From assembly GCF_963576675.1 (NCBI RefSeq), contig NC_088912.1:11121001-11185000 (forward strand): a DNA stretch of 64,000 nucleotides. Direction: 5' to 3'. Of the stretch, positions 51,801 through 56,539 are shown in pieces; position 1 is the stretch's first letter, and every line of letters starts with the position of its first letter. The translations under genes were made by a program, and so were the position numbers. The notes below the pieces were generated by a model. The model was not told the origin of the DNA. It saw nothing but the letters and a program-made list of their open reading frames with translations, and made no database searches. Origin of the DNA: Euphorbia lathyris (lineage: Eukaryota; Streptophyta; Magnoliopsida; Malpighiales; Euphorbiaceae).

Positions 51801-53457
51801 CATGAACAACCATATCCATCATGAATAGTCGTGTCTGTCCATGTACAGTTATGTTCGTTCGTGAAAAGACATGTCATTTCGAGTTCTATATAAATAGAAT
51901 GGAATTGTCAAATTCAGTGACTAGAGTCTTGATGGTTAGAAAAAATATTCTCTGAAATTTTTCATGCTCTCTGTCTGTTCATAATGTTCTTGCTTTCCTA
52001 TTCCAGTGATAACGAGCCTACACACGGTTTGAGTTCGCTTGCGTAATCTGTTGTATTCTGGGAAACGATCGTCAATAGCGACGACATCGTCTTAAGGAAA
52101 CAGCTAATACATGCCTCAGATTTGTATAACTCTTTTCTTTTAATTTCTAGTTTTATTGTTCGTATATTTTTCTGTATTTGATTTGTTTTTGTGTTAATCA
52201 CATCCACACCGAATAACCACATGACTGAATTTATACATATCGAAAAGAAATAAAAAAATATAAAAACTATTACCTCATTATGAAAACGTTCACTTGCAGA
52301 AATATCGTCAGAAGCTCTTAAAAGAAGATAAAGCTTCTTCACATTTGGTTGAACTCTCAATATTTTCTCTATAAATACTGCATCATTAATTAAACACAAA
52401 ATTAATTAATAATTCTAATCAACAATTTTTCATATGTAAATGGTATTAAAATTGATATGATAATCAATATAATTGTTTGAGCAAACTATAATACAACATA
52501 TTTTGCTAGCTATCACTAGGGGCTAGAGGACAGAGTGTCACGAAGGTTCGGTCGATCTCCGTTTTCGGGAAGAAATAAAACACACTTTTCGTCAATTAGG
52601 TTTAAAATTACACTGACTAGTAAACATTAAACTTAAGATTGCACTATTTTCTATGTGTAGACTACATTCGGTGTCCCTCAATAACCTTGTCCTTATATTT
52701 CCATTCATTAACCCCGATAGGCTATAAATGAGTCGGTGTTCGGCTAGATAAAATCTTGACCATATCTGGCTCGATTTATAAACTAGTTGAGCTTGAGAAT
52801 GATATTGAGTCCCGATTTGTAGATGAGTTGAGCTTTAGCACGGTGAAACTCAACTCAAAAGTTTGTGACCAGGATCGGGTATAGGTTCGTGAATAAGCTC
52901 ATAAACAAACTTGATTATAATGTTTATGAACAGTTCGATTATTATAATATTTCTATAAGAAATAAAAATGTAAAACAACGTAGTTTTCTATGAAATTTTA
53001 GTTTTGTAAAGCTGCCTAATTTATGAACATAATTAATGAGTTACTTGAGCAAAACATGTGATAAACAAATAAACAATCTACTTGCGAGCAGCTTACGATC
53101 AAATATTTTTTAATGAATCAAATTTGAACTTGAGCTCGACCTTATCCATTAATTTCTACCAATCCAAGTATGAGCAAGCCAAAACTCCGCCCGACTCGGC
53201 CAGATTACAGCCCTAACCCTCGATTTTTTTTTCCGACTCTACCACACTCACAATCACCGACCTAACTTTCCGATGATCATGTGTTCTTCGATGAATTCTA
53301 CATCAATCAACGCTACATGGTTGAATATTTTACCGACGTATGTATTTTTGTCAGACAAAAAGAAAAAAACGACAGTACCTTTGGCAAGAAAACCAGTTAC
53401 TCCGGTGACTAAAATGGCCTTATTCTCAAGAAACTGAACAATGTTTTCAAACTCCAT
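17921..53457 (-). CDS. FAR: Fatty acyl-CoA reductase (alcohol-forming), complete 10-exon gene
   Basis: Plant FAR enzymes reduce long or very-long-chain fatty acyl-CoA (or acyl-ACP) to a primary alcohol with NADPH, feeding cuticular wax, suberin or pollen-wall lipid. Exons on the minus strand: 53457-53379, 52377-52274, 49478-49276, 41429-41329, 40052-39860, 35460-35299, 23300-23219, 21457-21188, 19993-19866, 18074-17921. Together they give 1476 nt, 491 aa, no internal stop, all introns GT-AG; family members are about 490-500 aa. Visible motifs: Rossmann NADPH loop TGVTGFLAK (residues 18-26), [12 protein letters not shown] (121-132), STAYVCG (161-167), active-site YVFTK (Y237, K241) after [14 protein letters not shown] (309-317), and the C-terminal male-sterile/FAR_C domain with [18 protein letters not shown] and HIPGL. 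Domain order is NAD_binding_4 then Sterile. The start is the ATG before the conserved VQFLENK stretch; an in-frame ATG 13 codons upstream lies outside the family's usual N-terminus. Substrate chain length and the exact paralogue cannot be told from sequence alone. Confidence 0.93.
18424..18828. repeat. Family H dispersed repeat, copy 1 (FAR intron 9)
   Basis: About 400 bp, homologous along its length and in the same direction to 63522-63953. The ends AAAGGCTTTATTAGGTC and GATGCTTTTTGCCT form an imperfect inverted pair. Confidence 0.65.
19048..19539. repeat. Family I dispersed repeat, copy 2 (FAR intron 9)
   Basis: GGTTAATTATATATAGAT to ATCTATATGTAATTAACC, a readable terminal inverted repeat, about 490 bp, MITE-like. 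Confidence 0.7.
19557..19813. mobile_element. Family B foldback element, copy 3 (FAR intron 9)
   Basis: 257 bp, GTAAATAATTTATTAGTCC to TAATAAATTATTTACCC, about 50 bp from exon 9. Confidence 0.75.
19866..19993 (-). CDS. FAR: FAR exon 9
   Basis: Encodes [10 protein letters not shown], then [20 protein letters not shown], the core of the FAR_C (male-sterile) domain. The acceptor is AATACAG|GGT and the donor GGAAG|GTATGT. Confidence 0.92.
20545..20960 (+). repeat. Possible copia-like LTR fragment (FAR intron 8)
   Basis: Non-repetitive U3-like part, TATTATATAAATATAG box, then TCAATCAAAACTC region. It lies between two copies of the motif TTTTAAGTCA..GTACAGGAAG (20490-20525 and 21100-21140). Boundaries uncertain. 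Confidence 0.35.
21188..21457 (-). CDS. FAR: FAR exon 8
   Basis: Exactly 90 codons, both junctions phase 0. It starts with [14 protein letters not shown], passes through [14 protein letters not shown] (the conserved YHVGSS stretch) and ends in IHYMPLLK, entering the C-terminal FAR_C domain. The acceptor is TTTGCAG and the donor AAG|GTATTT. Confidence 0.93.
21558..22085. repeat. MITE-like foldback in FAR intron 7
   Basis: Starts GAAAGTCTGTTTGGTCCAAC with repeated GCTATTAGCT/AACTGTT words and ends CTAACCAAACG...AAAGC. The inverted relation is weak. A related pair of ends lies at 58016-58115 and 58643-58800. Confidence 0.45.
23219..23300 (-). CDS. FAR: FAR exon 7 (small exon)
   Basis: Encodes [14 protein letters not shown], then [13 protein letters not shown]. 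The acceptor is TTGCAG|GACT and the donor GATGTG|GTAATT. Only 82 nt, isolated by 12.0 kb on the 5' side, and identified by phase continuity and by family similarity (the GxGKGxL stretch). Confidence 0.9.
23390..23446. repeat. ATT microsatellite (FAR intron 7/exon 7 region)
   Basis: (ATT)n of about 57 bp preceded by (CT)5, 90 bp upstream in transcription of exon 7, inside intron 6. Confidence 0.85.
23570..24345 (+). pseudogene. Relic of a second LINE lineage, ORF1 (DUF4283)
   Basis: Decayed ORF1 on the plus strand in FAR intron 6. Readable parts: [59 protein letters not shown] and [12 protein letters not shown], then [13 protein letters not shown], a typical DUF4283 core. Stops (for example after MVWT) break it, and the zinc knuckle is degraded (ACTNSG). 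Confidence 0.75.
24661..24973. mobile_element. Family A foldback element, copy 7, TSD AATTTTAAA
   Basis: 313 bp in FAR intron 6, GGATAAGATGTAAAAATAC to GCACCTTATCCC, AATTTTAAA on both sides (24652-24660, 24974-24982). Inserted in old LINE sequence. Confidence 0.85.
24975..25215 (+). pseudogene. LINE ORF2 linker fragment, interrupted by LTR element
   Basis: Plus-strand remnants such as SFGNIFF, LGVQKN-like, KREINGFLK and [11 protein letters not shown] resemble the endonuclease-RT linker of plant LINEs. It stops where homology to the gypsy-like LTR starts (about 25205-25220). The matching RT piece lies beyond that element at 33.5-34.2 kb on the same strand, so the LTR element probably landed inside this LINE. 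Confidence 0.6.
25205..25775 (-). repeat. 3' LTR of the gypsy-like element (truncated)
   Basis: Starts TGTATGATG on the minus strand at 25775, right after a purine tract AAGAGGGAG. The far end is missing: homology to the other LTRs fades at 25205-25220, where LINE sequence begins. Confidence 0.7.
25780..27468 (-). pseudogene. 3' internal region of LTR element with three degenerate protein repeats
   Basis: Continuation of the gypsy-like internal region after the solo LTR. No polymerase motif is visible. At 25970-26450 a unit of about 160 bp recurs three times, each readable as W(V/I)D...DIPF(D/E)VG on the minus strand. A purine tract precedes the 3' LTR. Function unknown; it could be a leftover of an extra ORF. 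Confidence 0.45.
27469..29383 (+). mobile_element. Solo LTR, TG...CA, TSD AGGCA
   Basis: 1915 bp from TGTAATATCCCGC to GGGTCGTGACA, flanked by AGGCA at 27464-27468 and 29384-29388. The termini resemble Ty3/gypsy chromovirus-type LTRs. No internal domain, so it arose by LTR-LTR recombination. It splits the gypsy protease region. The plus orientation is inferred from terminal similarity. Confidence 0.88.
29389..29730 (-). pseudogene. Ty3/gypsy aspartic protease relic
   Basis: Minus strand: [20 protein letters not shown] with the IDGGS active-site region, [25 protein letters not shown], then [20 protein letters not shown] and [14 protein letters not shown]. This is the familiar gypsy gag-protease block ending LLGRPWQFD, but with stops (WQ became stop-Q, and others upstream). 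The coding sequence is cut after this point by the solo LTR at 27469-29383. Confidence 0.8.
29958..31536. mobile_element. Solo LTR with 8-bp terminal inverted repeat, TSD CTCAT
   Basis: 1579 bp from TGTTAAGCGATTTTCGC to GGGCTTAACA. The ends TGTTAAGC/GCTTAACA are perfectly inverted. CTCAT flanks both sides (29953-29957, 31537-31541). Inserted in the gag part of the gypsy-like element. Orientation and family not determined. Confidence 0.85.
31537..32600 (-). pseudogene. gag-like region of the LTR element
   Basis: Directly downstream of the primer site. It begins with a helical stretch readable as [37 protein letters not shown], then a frame at 32341-31934 rich in acidic residues. Stops occur. 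The N-terminal coiled-coil fits plant gypsy gag; no CCHC knuckle was seen, and part may have lain where the solo LTR inserted. Confidence 0.5.
32605..32617 (-). other. Primer binding site (tRNA-iMet type)
   Basis: TGGTATCTAAGTC two to three bases after the LTR end, resembling the initiator-Met complement TGGTATCAGAGC with a few changes. It fixes the element's orientation. Confidence 0.65.
32620..33281 (-). repeat. 5' LTR of the gypsy-like element
   Basis: Homologous to 25205-25775 and 5187-6067. The inner end is CTGTATCA (minus strand), directly followed by the primer site. The outer end is trimmed: homology stops at GGATGCCCA, just before an 83-bp tandem duplication. It carries CACACAACGTGTGG-type palindromes. 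Confidence 0.75.
33291..33457. repeat. 83-bp tandem duplication
   Basis: GGAAGGAGGTTGTACTCATA starts at 33291 and again at 33374. The two copies are nearly identical (one visible change, CCC versus TCT). At the outer edge of the truncated 5' LTR. Confidence 0.85.
33500..34205 (+). pseudogene. LINE reverse transcriptase relic
   Basis: Plus strand. Readable: [25 protein letters not shown] text with frameshifts, then [17 protein letters not shown] (RT block 3), [20 protein letters not shown]. It breaks before the YADD block. This is a different lineage from the intron-3 LINE, probably the continuation of the fragment at 24975-25215. Confidence 0.7.
34221..35112. repeat. Tandem array of about seven 129-bp units (FAR intron 6)
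   Basis: The landmark TAATTGTAT recurs near 34231, 34362, 34491, 34619, 34749, 34851 and 34979. Spacing is 128-131 bp except one shortened unit of 102 bp. Each unit includes GATCAATATCAGATATCAGA, GACATCAATATTTGAAACTC and GTAACTTTCTTAGTTGCAAG. The array begins 187 bp downstream (in transcription) of exon 6. Confidence 0.88.
35299..35460 (-). CDS. FAR: FAR exon 6 (catalytic YxxxK)
   Basis: Residues 227-280 plus two bases. It reads [19 protein letters not shown] and so holds the catalytic Tyr237 and Lys241 of the short-chain-dehydrogenase-like site, followed by IIIRPTII and PFPGWTEGL. The donor is TTGAG|GTGAGT. It lies 187 bp upstream, in transcription, of a 129-bp tandem array. Confidence 0.93.
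35885..36150. mobile_element. Stowaway-like MITE, TSD TA (FAR intron 5)
   Basis: 266 bp. Ends TTCCATCTGTTCCATAATAT and, reversed, CTCCATCTGTTCCATAATAT, with TA at both sides (35883-35884, 36151-36152). Typical Tc1/mariner-type plant MITE. Confidence 0.82.
36153..37505. other. Unassigned part of FAR intron 5
   Basis: No gene seen. At about 36881 TGTTGGATATTTTGAATGGG followed by TTTATATTATTATAAG could be the start of a copia-type LTR, but I could not find a matching end or duplication. Confidence 0.35.
37526..37732. repeat. Family D repeat, copy 2, left part (FAR intron 5)
   Basis: Aligns with the first part of 8617-9112; broken at GATCCAC by the solo LTR 37733-39472. Preceded by a run of 13 G at about 37513-37525. 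Confidence 0.6.
37733..39472 (-). mobile_element. Solo LTR, TSD TCCAC, in FAR intron 5
   Basis: 1740 bp from TGTCACACCCGACCC to GACGTGACA with TCCAC on both sides (37728-37732, 39473-39477). Reversed, one end reads GGGTCGGGTGTGACA, a common gypsy LTR 3' end, so I place it on the minus strand. It splits an older repeat (family D) whose unbroken relative is at 8617-9112. Confidence 0.87.
39473..39768. repeat. Family D repeat, copy 2, right part
   Basis: Resumes at TCCACTCTAGTCCACTAGG after the solo LTR, matching copy 1 at GATCCACCCTTGTCCACTAG, and ends near ACCTGGTCCCATGACA. Confidence 0.6.
39860..40052 (-). CDS. FAR: FAR exon 5
   Basis: Begins [11 protein letters not shown] after TTTCAG and runs to MKELGMK. 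The middle (about 175-210) is acidic and variable ([18 protein letters not shown]), as in other FARs, and is probably helical. The donor is AAAAG|GTAATAG. Confidence 0.92.
40053..41328. other. FAR intron 4, no recognisable insert
   Basis: 1.28-kb GT-AG intron. Text around 40095-40360 has MITE flavour (AGGCTTAATATATAAC) but no clear inverted partner. Confidence 0.5.
41329..41429 (-). CDS. FAR: FAR exon 4
   Basis: Continues as [15 protein letters not shown], then [16 protein letters not shown], the characteristic FAR segment that leads into STAYVCG. The acceptor is TGCAG|GTACG and the donor ACGG|GTTAGTG; phase is 1 at the 3' end. The exon was found by following the splice phase. Confidence 0.9.
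42256..45273 (-). CDS. LINE ORF2 C-terminal part: reverse transcriptase and RNase H
   Basis: 1005 codons continuing ORF2 in the frame after the A8 break; the nominal first codon is TTG, so it has no start of its own. Reverse transcriptase blocks: [59 protein letters not shown] (YADD at 316-319). A cysteine/histidine region [19 protein letters not shown] matches zf-RVT. The C-terminal RNase H (about 850-970) has D853 (NTDGS), E893 (SELKA), D917 (ECDS) and D966 (TADALA), a complete acidic set. RNase H at the C-terminus is known in a branch of plant L1 elements. Confidence 0.9.
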   Translation of the reverse strand: MRVGIDVMEINGEITNSMEAISSHVVNYFSQLFTSRSTSVDLGVVADVMPHSVTTEDNIALARCPSNEEIRISVFSMDKDSAPGPDCFTGFFFQTFWDIVGSDVCNMVKSFFNNGHILPGMNSNLMVLIPKVEGASRVDQYRPIVMSNFSFKIISKILVDRLAIIASRIVSENQFGFIKNRSIHHCISAASEGINSLDKRCFGGNMALKIDIQKAFDTLDWSFLLAVLDAFVFSLQFRDWILNILSSSRVSILVGGCSRGYFSCSCGVRQGDPLSPILFGLAEDFFSRWITKLEASGEFDNMLFARGVCFPSHLLYADDILLFGKATVRNMHTIKKLFEFYGLLSGQIVNWGKSAVYFGKHTSAQRAAFLANLIGIRLQGLPFSYLGVPLFIGAPRHCHLQPLADRFLANLSKWKGTSLSFAGRLTLIKLVLTGAFVHSFIIYKWPMALLKRVNNCIRNFLWTGYIDTRKLVTIPWKVCCSPIENGGLGIKDLLRFNKALLGKMAWELLTGSSLVSILLKQRFLTLSGLPKAVISNSSIWPSIREVYYILRDQSHWWIGNNSKVNFWSELWIKPSVGEQLNLPRNIQRTRFNSVEEYLDGDSWINLQQLPQVLQQHIMEIRRGGDDEDFCVWTYSSSGIFTVNDFYFSLGNNAAKVQWCKFIWSEVIPPSRSIVCWRALLGYMPTHDQLQKRGIPIVSRCMLCKAASEPIEHILVHCPFSQTAWRALGSLFGKHIILTDSLVTLILNCLNHSFSSQVGLLWSIGVVSLIWILWYTRNKAIFENETPSIHLVLRRLWIMIREGGIGNKGHMKNNVDELRVLRQLHIPLRPPRAPNIVSVTWVRPPPGWLKVNTDGSVNINTGMGGAGGVFRTTRGFARGCFAFRVDTPSAHISELKAVIFAIQISWEKGWHKFWVECDSVYVVNLLRKRSLVVPWALRQDWITCLRHCSFMDLNVTHIFREGNRTADALAKFGVTTDHIVWWNSAPAFCNRFISDDMYCLEQFRFS
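45257..46381 (-). CDS. LINE ORF2 N-terminal part: apurinic-like endonuclease
   Basis: 374 codons. This is the exonuclease-endonuclease-phosphatase fold that nicks target DNA for target-primed reverse transcription. Seen: WNCRGLNN (N7), IAEP (E36), GDFNAI (D135, N137), CRLDR (191-195) and LSDHNPL (D220, H221), the usual catalytic set. It ends in the linker [20 protein letters not shown] and then runs into a stop just after an A8 run (45274-45281). The reverse transcriptase continues in another frame, so the two are halves of one ORF2. Confidence 0.88.
   Translation of the reverse strand: MIVLYWNCRGLNNPSTQRALTLYCSQNKPDFVCIAEPMVQFDSIPTRLWSSLGLKLIARNVGNFPSLWLFARISHQVTIIREHEQHITVDYSISGSVQRLTFVYASNLISRRLSLWSDVIGLCDSSPNSWLIIGDFNAIVGAHEKTGALPVSSSCVDFRSFIDMCGFFNVDTVGAKYTWCNGRLGSARVECRLDRSMVSAGFMDFWDSISCVALPRHLSDHNPLLFSCSHGDPHVSRFQFLSMWVTHPLLHGVISQHWADAQTSLPPAQLLCHKLRTLRPILRIWNRNVFGLLDENIRVASEKLAAVQYQLEDVGFQSDLHEQELLAHASLELELQRKESFYKERSRVKWLKDGDRNTSFFHRVAAIKKIAGWN
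46378..47901 (-). CDS. LINE ORF1 protein (DUF4283 domain and CCHC knuckle)
   Basis: 507-aa RNA-binding ORF1 of a plant L1 LINE, expected to coat the element RNA. Residues about 75-245 look like DUF4283 ([35 protein letters not shown]). A zinc knuckle follows at C252-C255-H260-C265 (CX2CX4HX4C). The C-terminal half is polar and low in conservation and ends basic ([12 protein letters not shown]). Its TGA stop overlaps the ATG of the next frame in ATGA, so ORF2 could be translated by termination-reinitiation. No internal stop. Confidence 0.9.
   Translation of the reverse strand: MAGPVSPVLRPVVDHRIRKMFADYKKRSSSVMNHKSFASVVASSSLVPPVSEVVISDDGEYKSVKINQKAFEKRIQLCNHSLIGRLNLNKGETPWKLDDLRSNLTKAWGISVPWRLISLGKGFYHVLLPSEEAKQLVRSRGIIGLKPGVFRIQLRTPDFHPLSQKTTTAQIWVRLYNLPWVYWDPMILSDIARCLGGLIKIDRATLEGDYGYFARILLDVDMASKLQTQVGIERDGKKLWIQIVYEDLPKFCKQCSTIGHVAYQCKQISDNNVSNQNDTAVVSITSKFKRLIVSRKRSTAQSKSESDTYDGQKSNTPRNNSGEPDNIKIWKKVRDQSNDDIPVSGILKNITDALKQSVPQGVRDHVSGKYVIVEEINSSSSSDLEDEAGMGSGIKTITNWLPPISKRYNVNVPRPVSIIFPDSPQKADILSPNRFDLLSNMDGSTNNEIIISELSPSNSEFQNSKRVSWADEDEVVSSDLNHRSIEINSSKSMRPKRERKKPGRYYP
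47902..48441 (-). other. LINE 5' UTR and internal promoter region
   Basis: 540 bp between the 5' target duplication and the ORF1 ATG. The middle is rich in CG dinucleotides and clearly less AT-rich than the surrounding intron, as expected of a LINE internal promoter. Short frames here are probably non-coding. Confidence 0.55.
48486..48600. repeat. AACTT/AACTA pentamer-like repeat
   Basis: Runs of AACTTAACTTAACTT and AACTAAACTAAACT next to the LINE 5' target duplication. Followed by AT-rich sequence and an (AT)n at 48772-48800. Confidence 0.7.
49276..49478 (-). CDS. FAR: FAR exon 3
   Basis: Residues 62-128 plus two bases. It contains the [10 protein letters not shown] strand and [11 protein letters not shown], the conserved NAATT-type segment near the cofactor site. 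The acceptor is ATATAG|GTA and the donor AAAG|GTAAAT. It is followed by the 7.8-kb intron 3 that hosts the LINE. Confidence 0.92.
50621..50984. mobile_element. Family B foldback element, copy 4 (FAR intron 2)
   Basis: TAAATAATTTATTGGTCATC to GACTAATAAACTATTTATCC. Directly abuts copy 5. Confidence 0.7.
50985..51237. mobile_element. Family B foldback element, copy 5 (FAR intron 2)
   Basis: TAAATAATTTATTAGTTTC to CTAATATATTATTTACTC, in tandem with copy 4 with no spacer, as if one inserted at the terminus of the other. Confidence 0.7.
51790..52140 (+). repeat. Possible LTR fragment (FAR intron 2)
   Basis: AAACATGTC-type repeats, then TATA-like TTCTATATAAATAG, then a transcript-like stretch to AACAGCTAATACATG. 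The layout resembles U3-R-U5 of a copia LTR. No second boundary proven. Similar phrases (GTCGTGTCTGT) occur near 12550-12590. Confidence 0.35.
52274..52377 (-). CDS. FAR: FAR exon 2
   Basis: Residues 27-61. It reads [15 protein letters not shown] and then LYLLLRASD, the second beta-alpha unit of the Rossmann fold and strongly conserved in plant FARs. The acceptor is GATGCAG|TA and the donor GAG|GTAATAG. The phase joins exons 1 and 3 exactly. Confidence 0.92.
53379..53457 (-). CDS. FAR: FAR exon 1 (start codon, NADPH-binding loop)
   Basis: Encodes residues 1-26 plus one base of codon 27. It carries the ATG at 53457-53455 and the TGVTGFLAK dinucleotide-binding loop (canonical TGATGFLAK, with V for A). 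The donor is AAAG|GTACTG. A CAG preceded by a T-rich tract sits 2 nt before the ATG, so a 5'-UTR intron is possible. Confidence 0.92.
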
Positions 53458-53576
53458 TTCTGCAAAAACAAATCGGAAGTTGGAGATGGTAAACATATGA
53501 AAATCAAGTTGATTTATAACATTTATGTCAATAAATGAATGAAAAACGAAATGACATTATTATAATTTAATATGTG

Positions 53577-53582
53577 TATATA
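53577..53582 (-). promoter_or_regulatory. Candidate TATA box of FAR
   Basis: TATATA on the minus strand inside ACTATATACACA, about 120 nt upstream of the ATG. It is the most plausible core promoter element, but the region is AT-rich and the transcript start is unknown. Confidence 0.35.
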
Positions 53583-53984
53583 GTAAATAAATGGCTCATC
53601 ATACTATACTTTAATGACTCGTCTATTTTCTAGGGTTTAGGCAATCGTAAGTCTAATATATATTGTGGGAGGATTGTACATGGATTTTAAGATATTGAAT
53701 TGAATTGAATATTCGAAGAAACAGATGAAGAAAAAGATTTAGGATTGAAATGTTCCAAGATAAAGATTTAGGATTGTACACGGATTTTAGATATATTGAA
53801 TTGAATTGAATATTTGAAAAAAAAAATTAGGGTTGTACACTGATTTTAGAGAGATTGAACCGGACCGAACTCGATAGAAATTTAACTAGAAGTATACCAA
53901 TAACCAAATTGAATTGGATTGAACCGGATAACATGTCAATTTTTTGGTATGTAATTCGGGTTTTTCGGTTCAGATGCACACCCC

Positions 53985-54528
53985 TATAGTCAGGAATAAT
54001 CTATCCATAACATTTAAAATTGTGCAATTTTCTCCCAAGCATTGGCAGCCATTAGCAATTTTATTCCTAACGATGACAAGTTGGGTTAATTTCAGACATT
54101 TTTGTAAAACACATATATTTTGTTTCTTATTCTGTACCAATTGTATATCGGCTGGTTCTAAAAAATATTTCATATTTTATATGACTTAATAATAGAATTG
54201 GTGATTAATATTTATAAATTTGTCGAAATATTTAAATTTTTTTTATCCAACTCGTACAAAAGACATGTTACTAAAAATTCATGTCTAATCGTATTTTTGT
54301 GATATGTTACTGATGAGTGATAAAATGACGCACATGTGAAGCATAGATGATAAGATTCATGACCGAGAAGACAGTTTGATGAATTATTTCTTAAATCGAC
54401 CGAACTTGTCAACGTTATGGGTAAAATTACTCTTAGCTACCAATATTAAAGGTAAAACTACACCATTTTAAACATTAAAAGTAAAATTGTTCCTAACTAT
54501 AAACATTAAGAGTACTTTTTTACACCTT
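53985..54528. mobile_element. Family A foldback element, copy 8 (left end lost)
   Basis: Starts inside the left arm (AGTCAGGAATAATCTATCC) and ends TTTACACCTTCC. Lies about 0.5 kb upstream of the FAR start codon, so it may be in the promoter. Confidence 0.7.
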
Positions 54529-54748
54529 CCATAAAAAAAAAATATATATTTTTACACTTTATCCCATTTTAAATATATAGTTACACATTAAAATTTATTC
54601 TCTCTATAATTCCATAAGTTTAATTTAAATGATAGTATTGTATACTTTTATTTTTATTTTTATTTATATAATCAATTTTAAAGTGCTTTAATACTAAATC
54701 TTAACTAGATAACACAATGAATAAAAGAAAGATCCTGTAATTTTCTTT

Positions 54749-56202
54749 GGCCTAATTCTCCTCCAGCCCCCTTAACTTGTTTAAATTGGTCATTTTACCC
54801 CTCCGACTCATCGAATGTCCTATTTACTCCCTTAACTCCATAGAAATGGTATTTCCTACCCCCTAAACTTGTACAAATTAGTCATTTTACCCCTCCTCAA
54901 CTCATCGAATGTCCTATTTACCACCTTAACTCCATAAAAGTGGCATTTCTCACCCCTTAGGATCATATTTACCCGCTTAACTCCATAAAAGTGGTATTTC
55001 TTACCCCTTTATAATGCAAAATTAATAGCATTTATTCAAATGAGTTTGAAAATATATATTTTTAATATCATCTTTTTTATTTTGTTTTAATTTGATAATT
55101 ATATCGATCCTTCATGTATTCATTATAATAATATTGTATTACAATAATTAGATAATCAAAATTTAACTAGCAAAAAAAGTTGAAAAGAGAAAGAATGAAT
55201 AAAAGATACAAATAACAAGAACATTTTTTTTTGATAAAAAAAACAAGAACATTAATATAAACAAGGGCCTAATGCATACCCAGCCCCCTAAAGTTGTCCA
55301 TTTTGTTCATTTAACCCCCTCACCTCACGGGACAACCCTTTAACCCCCTAAACTCCAAAAAAACGCTACTTTTAACCCCATATTTTAGACTGCCGAGATA
55401 TAATATTGTCCGTGTGTATCACGCGCGTGATACGTGTGTATCCCGCATTACCCAGCCCCCTAAAGTTGTCCATTTTGTTCATTTAACCCCCTCACCTCAC
55501 GGGACAACCCTTTAACCCCCTAAACTCCAAAAAAAACGCTACTTTTAACCCCATATTTTAGACTGCTGAGATATAATGTTGTCCGTGTGTATCACGCGCA
55601 TGACACGTGTGTATCCCGCATTACCCAGCCCCCTAAAGTTGACCACAATGGGGTTAAAAGTAGCGTTTTTTTTGGAGTTTAGGTGGTTAAAGGGTTGTCC
55701 CATAAGGTGAGGGGGTTAAATGAACAAAACAGACAACTTTAGGGGGCTGGGTATGCATTAAGCCTATAAACAAGTTAAAGACATTATATGTAGGGAAAAT
55801 GTACCAAAATAGGCCTATGATTTTGGGGAAGTATCAATTTAGGTTCCACGTACAAAATAGCACCAATATAGGTTTAACGTTTAAAAAATATATCAATTTA
55901 GGTCTCGATGGCAGATTGTAAGGGGTGAGAAATACCACTTTTATGGAGTTAAGAGGGTAAATAGGACATTCTATGAGTTGGAAAGGGGGTAAATGGACAA
56001 GTTGAGGGGGTGAGAAATACCATTTTTATGAAGTTAAGGGGGTAAATTGGATATTCTATGAGTTGGGAAGATAAATGGATAAGTTGAGGGGGTGAGAAAT
56101 ACCACTTTTATGGAGTTAAGGGGGTAAATAGGATATTCGATAAATTGAGAGGGTAAAATGACCAATTTGGACAAGTTAAGGGGGCTGGAGGAGTATTAGG
56201 CC
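54749..56202. mobile_element. Long-TIR foldback (GGCCTAAT type) with nested copy
   Basis: Ends GGCCTAATTCTCCTCCAGCC and, reversed, GGCCTAATACTCCTCCAGCC. The arms repeat a unit of about 85 bp (CTTAACTCCATAAAAGTGGTAT) two to three times. A different member of the group is inserted at 55266-55764. Shares its loop with 58116-58642. Confidence 0.8.
55266..55764. mobile_element. Mutator-like foldback MITE, 10-bp TSD TATAAACAAG
   Basis: 499 bp, ends GGCCTAATGCATACCCAGCC and its near inverse; TATAAACAAG at 55256-55265 and 55765-55774. The left arm is duplicated: CCCAGCCCCCTAAAGTTG starts at about 55279, 55451 and 55624 (unit about 172 bp). Confidence 0.88.
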
Positions 56203-56539
56203 TTTTTTAAATAAAAAAACTAGTTTTGAAACTTAGAAAACTGTAATTTACATTTCTCCATTATCGAAATACTGTTATAAAAAATAATGGAATAACGAAC
56301 GTGTTCGTGAATAGTCGAGAATGCTCACGAGCTATCGAGCCGAGTTTCGTCGTGCTCAAACTCAGCTCATTTATAAACCGAGCCAAATAAAGCTTTTATC
56401 GAGTCGAATGTTGAACCGCTCAATTCATTTACAGTTCTAAATACTATCTGAAAAAATGATACTTTTTTCTTTATGCTCATCCATAAAGATTTAAAGTGCA
56501 ACCTATATATTATCTATCAATAAGGGCTCATCGACTAGG

